Source of the DNA: Diphasiastrum complanatum | Taxonomy: Eukaryota > Streptophyta > Lycopodiopsida > Lycopodiales > Lycopodiaceae | Direction of reading: 5' to 3' | Assembly: GCA_029204225.1 (NCBI GenBank) | Contig: CM055111.1 | Span: forward strand, 21,789,805 to 21,853,804 | DNA: 64,000 bases | Shown: positions 55,847 through 64,000 of the stretch, in pieces | Layout: each line of letters opens with the position of its first letter | How positions within the stretch are numbered: position 1 is the stretch's first letter | Position numbers and translations under genes: made by a program | Notes under the pieces: generated by a model | Database searches by the model: none | What the model was told of the DNA's origin: nothing | What the model saw: only the letters and a program-made list of their open reading frames with translations

Positions 55847-56893
55847 CCTGGGGAGATGATGAAACTGTGTTTCCTATGTACAATTTACATGGTAAGTTTT
55901 GATCAAGCTAGATTTTCCAATTTTTGGCAATTTCTCACACTATACAACAATCTTTACATGTGTGGAACCATGACATACAAGCTTAGATGCCTTCTACACA
56001 CTAGAATCACCAATATAAAGAGAGAAGAGATAGAAGAAGATGATATGATAGAAAAAGAAAGTTCTCCAAACATCAAGAAAAAACTTGATTGCTTTCTCCA
56101 CACTCGTACAACTATATATTGCAGAAAATATGTCATTTGGCCACTTGCCAATTATTAGTAGTACTTTCCAAGTACTTACCAGAAACCTAGTTAATCAAGT
56201 GACTAGTTTCAATGTATCTAGTTACGAAAAGTCATTTGGTCCAAATCCGAGCTTGACTTATCAGATAATTTTCAAAAATAGCAACATTACTATTTTTAAG
56301 AATTATTTACGTAAAAAAATGTTCGTCTAAGTTTACTTCTACCTTTGCCCTCCTATTTGCCAAATTAAAACAACTAAACTAGTTGACATTTTTCACACTC
56401 CCTCTTCAACTAGTTTTACCACACAACTTTTCAAGAATGATCTCCATTCTAAGAAAAGACCTCCTCTCAATGCTTTTGTAATGTTCAAAATAGAAACATT
56501 CATAATTGATATAGATAATAGTGTCCAGGTTGGATGCTTCATTATTTCTTACATCCGAATATAAAGATGAAACTAGTACATGAAGAACAAAATAAAATGA
56601 AAATGTTATAATTCCTCCATGCTTCCACCTTCGATATCTCTGAAAAATAGTAGCAACCAAGTAATAAATGTGAGTGATCAACAAATACTTGCAAGCCTTC
56701 TTCATATTTCACTTCATGTAAAGTGTGAAAGAATCAACTAGTTTCATCATATTTACTATATTTTCATATTTGGCATATTAAGGCCAACTTTGTTTTTAGA
56801 CTTAGAGATTGACTTTTCAAAGTTCATTAGTCTAAATGTCATTTGAATGAACATCTATTTCATGAAGACAACCATCCATTTGCATACCATCAT
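55847..56893. other. Block D spacer, LTR-like, non-coding (copy II)
   Basis: Matches 18,670-19,420, with extra sequence at about 56,600-56,900 that includes a diverged copia-1-type LTR start (near 56,728-56,850: GTGAAAGAATCAACTAG, GGCCAACTTTG). No gene. Confidence 0.45.
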
Positions 56894-57290
56894 CTACACA
56901 AGAAGATGTGCCAAAATATGTGAAAAAATAAAATTTGTACCTTCCACAACTTGCGTACCCTTTTCATCATATGTAAGCCTTGATGGCTTTGTCATTTGCC
57001 TTGAGGATATTCTTAGGACTTGAATTGACATCTCAAAAACCACCATCCAAAAAACCATCTTCATCACCATCAGAAATATTAGATTCATCAGCATCAACAA
57101 CATCAAGCTTATCCCCATTTTTCTATTCAAAGATAACATCCATAGAAATGTGAATTTCTATGAATTAGGAATGTAAAATCTATAAGCTTTTCTTACTTCA
57201 CTATAGCCAAAAAAAATCCCTTTAAAGGATTGAGTTGACATAGCAAGTACTACCAAAGGTCTTCAATGCTTGATGATTGTCTTCTTATAA
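56894..57290 (-). pseudogene. Copia-6 integrase C-terminal relic, copy II
   Basis: Same fragment as 19,396-19,790: linker with PSRLTYDEKGTQVVEG in one frame, and GYSEVRKAYRFYI-like sequence near 57,170-57,220 in another, with a small additional deletion near 57,153. Broken. Confidence 0.72.
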
Positions 57291-57728
57291 AAAAGTGTTA
57301 CATCCATGTCCTATATATAGGATTTGGTATAATCCTAGACTTGGATACATGGTACTCTAGCACTTGATATTATTGGTTATGCCACATTATTATGGAAAAG
57401 GCTAGTAATGTAATTAATAACCTTGTGGGGGCCCAAACACAATTATTGTAGATAGTATATGGTTTAGGATTGCTAATGCATGTGTAGCGTATCAATAAAA
57501 ATGGAAAGCACTTTAAGGGAGTTTTAGATTTGCATGGGCACATGAATAGGGAGGCTTGGGGCTTATATAAGGCTTGTAGAAACTCGCCCAATTCCATTTT
57601 TTATTTTGGTGCTTTCATTGCCAGTTTCTCTCTCTCTCTCTCCGACACTTGTCTCCTTTTGCAAGTTTTTTCACAACTCTGGTTACATACTGCTGTAAAA
57701 CACCTAATAGACCTCCTTAGGGGACTAT
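57291..57728 (+). repeat. LTR/promoter-like region (copy II)
   Basis: Matches 19,791-20,212, including the CTTATATAAGGC box near 57,560. Non-coding. Confidence 0.4.
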
Positions 57729-58205
57729 GTGAGAAATTGTCAACTAGTTTGCTATTTTGGTCATATTTGTTTATTTGGCAATTGAGGCCAATTTACATAT
57801 TAGACTTAGAGATAGTCATTTCAAAGTTATTTTAGTTCAAATGTTTTTGAATTACCACTTTTAGAAAGTGAGGAAAAATGTAGGAGCTCAAGTTTTGTAG
57901 ATTCAAATTTGAATGTCGGAGACATTGAATCTAGTCCACATTAATTGTCGGGTGTTTGATATGGAGGAAAACCAAGATCATTAATGAGGCATGGACCTGT
58001 TATATATAGCTATACACATGTGGGAAGAGAAGTACTCTCTCTCTCTCTCTCTCTCTCTCTCACATCTCATTTCATGCTTATACATGAGTTCTCTTGGGTT
58101 CATCTATCCATTGGTGCACTATTTTGGTGATATCTTGAAATCGTGTGTGTAGAATATGTCAAGGATTCCAGATCATTCAAGATACAATCCATGTCCCTGA
58201 TCTTT
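57729..58205 (+). repeat. Copia-family LTR, plus-oriented (head-to-head pair, II)
   Basis: Starts TGTGAGAAATTGTCAACTAG; copy of 20,213-20,690, with a longer CT run (58,035-58,061). Confidence 0.6.
58035..58061. repeat. (CT)n microsatellite
   Basis: CT run inside the LTR, longer than in unit 1. Confidence 0.9.
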
Positions 58206-58770
58206 GGTTACAATAAACCAACAATCATGCCAATGTAGAAAAATCAGCATCTACATACAAAATGAGATGCAAAGTCTAAGAGATACTGATCAAACATGAA
58301 TCAAAACATAAAATATAGTTTTTGCCCGTACAATTACAGTACCCTACTGTAATTATAGTACCCTATTTTATTTAACATGTGTGAAACCGAAAATAGCAAT
58401 AAATGATCATTCTACACATAGAATTGCAAGATAACATGAGAGTGCACCAATGAGTAGTAGAACTTAAAGAGAACCATGTATAATGATGAAATGAGAGAGA
58501 GAACAGAGAATATGTGTCTCTCCATGAGTTACATCCTTTATAGAGTGTCCAAACCCTATTTGGCCACTTGGCTTTCCCTCCAAAATGTAAACCCTACTAT
58601 TTTTGGGACTAGATTCAATGTACCCAAAGTTCAAATTTGAATCTCTCCCAAACTTGACTACCAACTTTCCCACACTTTCAAAAAGTGTTTATTGAATGTA
58701 TTTTAAACTAATATAACTTCAAAAAGTTTAATCTCTAAGTCTAAAATGAGTTTTGGCCTCATATTAGTTA
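58206..58770 (-). repeat. Copia-family LTR, minus-oriented (head-to-head pair, II)
   Basis: Copy of 20,691-21,250; the inverted relationship with the preceding LTR is preserved, so the collision predates the tandem duplication. Confidence 0.55.
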
Positions 58771-59083
58771 AGAAAACACAATTGAAAGCACCCGACCAGA
58801 TCAATCACCACAGCACAACGTCAAGTGCAACAAGAACACAGAATTGCTCTCTTCAAACTGTATATTCCACTTTCTTCGTAAGTACAAAGATGAGTTCCTT
58901 AAAAAACACTCAAAGGGCTCGTAAAAGCAAGATGGCCCGATAACTCTAGAACTAAGAAAGCACTGTATAAGTCGATCATTGCTATTTTAACTCTCTCCCT
59001 CAATGATCAACGTCACTTCTTATTTTAGAGTATACTCTATTCATGGAACATACCTCCATGATAGCATTACATGTAAAGGCTTT
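58771..59083 (-). repeat. Sequence downstream of copia-8 RNase H (copy II)
   Basis: Copy of 21,251-21,559, non-coding, with the purine-rich GGAGGTATG on the minus strand near 59,050. Confidence 0.35.
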
Positions 59084-59735
59084 TTACATGACTTGGCCTA
59101 CGCCAAGTTTGGCTCTAAAAGTTTCAAACTTTTCTTTACTTAAAGCTTGTAACAATGTAGAACAATGTTCAATTCCTATGTCTTCAGATTGTAATTTTTC
59201 ACACACAAAGTGATATTTTACTTCAATATGTTTTGTCCTTGCGTGAAAGATTGGATTTTTAGCCAATTGTATTCCACTTTCACTGTCACAGAAAATAACA
59301 GTGGGATTTACTTGTTTCATGCCAATCTCACATAACAACTTACGTAGCCAAATAACTTCCTGGGTAGCATAACTCAACGCTTTATATTCGGCTTCTGTGG
59401 AAGAAAGAGAAATAGTATCTTGCTTCTTGCTAGACCATGAAAAACAGCCGCTTCCAAAATTGAAGGTAGAACCTGTTGTTGACTTTCTATCATCTATACT
59501 TCCTACCCAGTCAGCGTCAACATAACCTTCCAACTTAGGTAAAACACTTTGTCTTTTGTAGATTAGACCATGGTTCGGTGTACCTTTCACATACCTTAAA
59601 ATCCTTTTTGCAGCTTGCCAATGGTCCATAGTGGGTGATGACATGAATTGGCTAATCAAACTTACAGTATAGCAGATATGAGGACATGCAGTTGTAAGAT
59701 ATATTAAACTTCCAAATAGGAAAATATATTCAAAT
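59084..59735 (-). pseudogene. Copia-8 RT end and RNase H relic, copy II
   Basis: A better frame than copy I: MISQFMSSPTMDHWQAAKRI, LRYVKGTPNHGLIYK, YVDADWVGSIDDRKSTTGS, SKKQDTISLSSTEAEYKAL, WLRKLLCEIG, FCDSESGIQLAKNP, HARTKHIEVKYHFV. The first catalytic region (DADW) is intact here. A deletion removes the VADIITK segment near 59,148. RT upstream of this point is missing. Confidence 0.88.
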
Positions 59736-59741
59736 CACTAA

Positions 59742-61700
59742 TCTTAAGATCCATTTGGATCTGAGATATCAGAAAAAACAACAAAAATCGATCAAATCTG
59801 CCAGATTTTGGTCAAAAGGAGGCAACAATCATCATCAAAGCTCATAACTTTTGCCCTATTTCAAGAAACCTTCGTCAAGTTTCAAACACCTTCATTTTTT
59901 ATCACAAAACCTTCAGTTTGAAGGGTGAAGATTAATTCCTAGCAGATTTCTAGAAACATCAAAAAAACCGTCGAAAAACATCGAAAAATCATCAAAACCC
60001 TAAAAATACAGAAAAAGAATCTTCGTCCGATTCACTGTGCATAGGTGTGATTCAATTCTATCTACTGCCAGGTTTAGGGAGAAAAATAATACCAAAAATA
60101 GAAGGGTTTTCAGAAGATCAATTGTCATATTGCCATAATTTTGCCACAAAAGTCAATTTTTTGCAAAAAAATTTGCAAAAACACCAGTATTACTCTTGAT
60201 CCTTCGCCAAAACCTTCGTCGAGTTTCCAAAACATTCTATTTATAGTAAACTACTATTTTTGAGTTCGGCAAAGATTCTTCTTGTCCAGATCGTAGAAAA
60301 TCTTGATTTTTACCCTCGCGAAACTACAGAAACTGTATTTTCTTGTGTCAGAAACCTTCATCCGGTTTCCCATTGTTTTATCTATGTCAGATCTTGCATC
60401 TGAGAGGTCGGCGAAGGTTATTTCCATAGAAATTGTCAAAAAATTTGATCAGAGATTTTTTTTCCCAAAACAGCATTGTTGAACCTTCGTCGAGCCAATA
60501 TTCACTTAGGGAACCTTCGCTAGTACTATTTTTATATTTTGATTTTCCAGATCAAGTCTCTATCAAAATTTAGGTCAAATCTAATACATTCTGATTTGGA
60601 TTCTGAGAAATTTTTCATTTTTTGAGAAGTATCAATTGATTGAATTTTGAAATCTTTTTCAAGATATAGAGTCAGATTCTTGAAAGTAGAATAGATCTAG
60701 CAGATTTGATCTGAGAAAGTTTTGATTGAAAAATCTGGATCCAATTTCATTGTTTGCTTGATTTGAATTTGTTAAAATGGCTGTCTTTGGAGCTGCTCCT
60801 GGAAGTGCTCCTCAGGAAGTCAATCCAATTATTGTTAGAAGAGCACCCCGTTTGGATCTACCCAAATATAATGGATTAACAGATCCAGTTAGATTTCTTC
60901 AGATCTATGCTGAATCCTGTGAAGTCTATGGAGAGAGTTTTTCCCCAAGATAAACTTAAGTTGTTTCCTATGGCCTTAACAAGCGCAGCACAAGATTGAT
61001 ACTATAATCAAGATGAAACTGAACGTACAGATTGGGAGGTTGTTAAAAGAGCCATTATCACACGATTCAAACCTCGAAAGTTTATGGAAGACCCCTTCCT
61101 ACTTTTATGTAAAATTAAAATGGGAAAGCGGAAAATGGTTCAAGATTACATTGAAAGGGTGAAACACCTCAGATCTGAGTGCAAACCTGAGCTGATTAAC
61201 AAAAATGCCATGATCATGTGATTTTTGTCAGGTCTACCTAAATGGATCAAACGTGAGCTGAAACGCCATAATGAGTATGCATCTTGCAGAATGGATGTTA
61301 GAGTTAGATGTGGATCTTCCATTCATGCTGAAATCTGAACTATACTATCGCTCTCATGGGAACGAATCTACACGTGACAACTAAGTTCGTCTCCTTGATG
61401 CTAGATTGACTAGATCTTGGTTTGAGGTTAGGCAGGGAAAGAAACCCACTACACGAAGGTTCTTTTGCTGTATTTTTTAGGTTTTTGATGGTGTTTTGGT
61501 GTTTTCTGATGGTTTTGCAAATCTGCTTGGAATTAAACTTTGCCCTTCAATCTGAAGGTTCTGTGAATGAAACCAAAGCTTCCTGAAACTCGGCGAACGT
61601 TTTTTAGTAAGAGGTTAAAATGTTATTAGATCCGATTCACCGATTTTTGTTGTTTTCTCTGATTTCTCAAATCCAAATGGATCTTAAGAATGGTGATCTT
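59742..61700. repeat. Gypsy-derived palindrome: inverted leaders around gag (copy II)
   Basis: The inverted arms are about 59,742-60,012 and 61,462-61,700. This copy retains a longer leader before gag (60,013-60,776) that unit 1 lost. Several CTTCGTC-G phrases recur in the leader. The arrangement of inverted arm, gag and LTR fragment is the same as in unit 1. Confidence 0.65.
60777..61338 (+). pseudogene. gag: Gypsy-type gag relic, copy II
   Basis: MAVFGAAPGSAPQEVN, PRLDLPKYNGLTDPVRFLQ, then after the same one-base shift DKLKLFPMALTSAAQD, TDWEVVKRAIITRFKPRKF, YIERVKHLRSECKPE. TGA stops at 60,997-60,999 and 61,219-61,221 occupy the same Trp positions as in copy I, so they are older than the duplication. 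Confidence 0.82.
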
Positions 61701-61880
61701 AATAGCTTTCCTTGCTCAACAATCATATTAGATTTTAAACAAGATTATCCACTCAAATCAAGCAAAATCACTCTCAATCTAACCCTAAAATGTAATTTTA
61801 ACCCTACTTATGCCAAAACAAGATGCCTAATGCAAACTATCATCCGTCAAAACATGATGTAAACTAATAAATTGGCGTAG
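61701..61880. other. Gypsy leader remainder (copy II)
   Basis: Non-coding, matches 23,641-23,805. Confidence 0.45.
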
Positions 61881-61882
61881 CT

Positions 61883-61899
61883 CCCCGGAAACGGCGCCA
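61883..61899 (-). promoter_or_regulatory. Gypsy primer-binding site (tRNA-Asp type), copy II
   Basis: The minus strand reads TGGCGCCGTTTCCGGGG next to the LTR, as in unit 1. Confidence 0.88.
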
Positions 61900-61903
61900 A
61901 AAT

Positions 61904-62274
61904 TGTTGTGGAGCTATTTCCTACCCTAGCCTCAACCCAAGATCCAAGCACACAAGCATCAAGGAGATGAGGTTAGATGTCATGCAGAGGTTCAATCCCA
62001 TGAGAGCGATAGCATAGAACAAAATCCAGCATGTACTGATGATCCACAATTAACACTAAGATCCATTAACACTAGCATTAGCCCTATAACCATTAACACA
62101 TACTCCAATGATAGCTTACTCCTCTCTCTCCCTTTCTCTCTCACAAAAAACATAAGAATTAGAAAATCCAACAATAATCAATCATCGGGTTGGACTTACA
62201 GACGCAGGGTGCCGAATCCCTCTCACTTACTAACTAGGGTTAGAGTTTCTTCGATATCCACAAACCCTCCAACA
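61904..62274 (-). repeat. Gypsy LTR, 371 bp (copy II)
   Basis: TGTTG/CAACA ends; same insertion point in copia-7 integrase as copy I. Confidence 0.85.
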
Positions 62275-63915
62275 GAGGCCGAATGTCAACTTTCTTAAAA
62301 CTTTTGGATGTACTTGCTATGTCAACATAACTCTTGATGATAGGACAAAAGAGGATCCATCTTCAAGGAAAGGTATATTTGTTGGATATAGTGAGGTGAG
62401 TAAAGCCTACAAGGTTTATATTCCTACTACTAATAAGGCGATTATTGGTAGAGATGTTATTTTTGATGAGGGGAATTTTCCAAAGCTGTTTTCAAGTGAT
62501 GATGGTGTGGATGGATCTAACAATCTTGATGTTGTTGTGATGGATCCTACTTTAGATGGTGATGATGAAGGACCTTCATCAAGTCAAAAGCCAAGGAGAA
62601 CATTTTGGAAAAGACAAACGCCTTCAAGGCTCACATATAATGAGGAATGTAAGCAAGTTATTGGAGGTACACACTTTGTTGTCCTAATTTCTTTTGATGA
62701 ACCTACTTGTGTAGATGAAGCAAGGAACGAAGAGGAGTGGATCCAAGCAATAGATCTTGAGTATCAAGCCCTTATGAAGAATGGAACATGGAGATTGATG
62801 GAGTCACCTAAGGACAAGAAAGCTATTGGATGTAAATGGATATTCAAGGTGAAGACAGTCAATAAGGTTGGTGGCAAAAGGATATGCTCAAGAACATGGT
62901 ATTGACTATGACGAAACCTTTGCACCTGTGGCAAATATGGTAAGCATTCGGGTCATCATCTCTCTTGCTACTCTTTATGGATGGGATCTATGGCAATTGG
63001 ATATTACAAATGCTTTTTTGAATGGTGATCTTGAGGAGGAAGTGTACATGGAGCAACCTGAGAGCTACATTTGACCTAAAAAGCCAAATCATGTGTGTCT
63101 TCTACAAAAGAGTTTGTATGGCCTTAAGCAAGCACCAAGGAGTTGGTATGCTAGGCTTAACACTTTTTTACTCTCTCAAGGCTTTGTTATGAGTGAGTAT
63201 GATCATTCACTTTATTATAGGTTTTCTGAAAATGATATTACCATTTTGCTAATCTATGTGGATGATATCATCTTGAGTGGTGGAGACAACCAAGATGTGG
63301 AAGATATCAAGAGTGCTCTCAAGAAGGAGTTTGAAGTGCATGATCTTGGTCATTTGCATTACATTTTAGGAATAGAAGAGATTAGATCTTCTCAAACTAT
63401 TTTCATTTGTCAAGAGAAGTATGCTAATTCTATTCTATAGAGATTTCATATGGTAGATGCAAAGTCTTGTGATATACCTATGGAGTCAAATGTAAAGCTA
63501 ACTATAAGGGGTAATGAAAGATCCTTCAAGGACATTACCCTCTATAGAAAGCTAGTTGGTTCACTTATCTGTCTAACCATCACAAGACCAGATCTAAGAT
63601 ATTGTGTTGGTGGATTAAGCTAATGTATGCAAGATCCTAGTGAAGAGCATTGGAAGCTAGGGAAACGAGTTTTGACATACATCATGGGAACTCGAGATTT
63701 TGGCATATTGTATGAGGGATCATCACCTAACTTGTTTGGATTTTCAGATTCAAACTTTGTTGGGAGAAAAAATGGATAGAAAAACCATAAGTACTCATTG
63801 TATTTTCATATGTGATGGAGCTATATCATGGATGTCAAAGAAACAAGCCACTATCTCATTGTCATCTACTAAGGCTGAATACAAAGCGCTTACAGAACAT
63901 GAGTGTCAAACTTGA
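62275..63915 (+). pseudogene. pol: Copia-7 integrase end, RT and RNase H relic, copy II
   Basis: Same order as 24,202-25,842: integrase end, acidic linker, RT (EEWIQAIDLEYQALMKNGTW, ETFAPVANMVSIR, DLWQLDITNAFLNGDLEEE, SLYGLKQAPRSWYARL, catalytic YVDD near 63,255, LGHLHYILGIE), RNase H (SKKQATISLSSTKAEYKAL). The Trp in DLWQL that is a stop in copy I is intact here, leaving 62,868-63,074 open. Shared defects are the stop after ESYI, the TAG after ANSIL and the frameshift before VAKGYAQEHGIDYD. Confidence 0.9.
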
Positions 63916-64000
63916 TCCTTGATTCCTCTCTGAATCCTTTCCAATCCTAAATAACAACACAATCAAGATTACTTATGCAAGACTCCCCCTTAGTGAATGA
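63916..64000. other. Copia-7 downstream junction (truncated by window)
   Basis: Matches 25,843-25,930, where a minus-strand gag-protease relic begins in unit 1. Confidence 0.45.

Larger units (their letters stand above)
51988..64000 (+). repeat. Block D, tandem duplicate copy II
   Basis: Direct copy of 15,035-25,925, about 37-38 kb downstream. Confidence 0.9.

Noticed and set aside
1-64000. Search for CRISPR arrays, operons, tRNA and rRNA genes
   Set aside because: No regularly spaced short repeats, no cloverleaf-like sequence with the expected tRNA boxes, and no rRNA-like block seen by eye; the PBS sequences only mirror tRNA 3' ends.

Overview
This window looks like repeat-dense nuclear DNA from a land plant. 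It is AT-rich, contains degenerate plant Ty1/copia and Ty3/gypsy retrotransposons and a Helitron, and holds fragments of eukaryotic host genes: a nepenthesin-type aspartic protease, a plant-type pyruvate kinase and an ER-type HSP90/GRP94. I found no intact gene that I would call functional, no tRNA or rRNA gene and no CRISPR array. The lineage cannot be fixed from the sequence alone.

The main feature is a mosaic of duplicated, inverted and internally deleted modules. Module A is an aspartic protease pseudogene with an antisense pyruvate kinase fragment beside it: A1 at 1-1,935, A2 (scrambled) at 2,401-5,293, A3 at 27,056-30,935, A4 (inverted) at 40,690-43,385. Module B is a copia element (copia-1) with LTR, primer-binding site and gag only: a remnant at 1,936-2,381, then 5,294-7,395, 30,936-32,556 and 38,548-40,688. 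Module H is a Helitron with Rep but no helicase: 7,396-10,521 and 35,463-38,547. Module C carries a GRP94 fragment and an unidentified coding relic: 10,522-13,640, 32,557-35,065 and 45,905-49,000. Copia-4 (gag, protease, integrase) follows module C. Block D is a composite of several more copia elements plus one gypsy-derived palindrome: 15,035-25,925 and 51,988-64,000.

Most of the window behaves as a tandem duplication with an offset of about 37 kb. Unit 1 is 1 to about 27,055 and unit 2 is about 27,056 to the end. Inside unit 2 a segment of about 10.3 kb (35,325-45,648) has been flipped. Its two ends match the same copia-4 site almost to the base, so the order before inversion can be read directly: A3, B, C, copia-4, gag, A4, B, Helitron, C, copia-4, gag, block D. 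The flip explains why the Helitron, copia-1 and the 3' part of the protease occur as a 6.4-kb inverted repeat (4,079-10,521 against 35,463-41,867).

The modules do not form a pathway. They are passengers in a locus shaped by nested retrotransposon insertion, duplication, inversion and small deletions, several with short shared sequences at the junctions. The most interesting aspects are the reciprocal inversion, the host-gene fragments carried with the repeats, long inverted repeats that could give double-stranded RNA if transcribed, and a Helitron Rep that retains recognisable HUH and Tyr motifs. All similarity calls come from reading motifs by eye; no database search was run.
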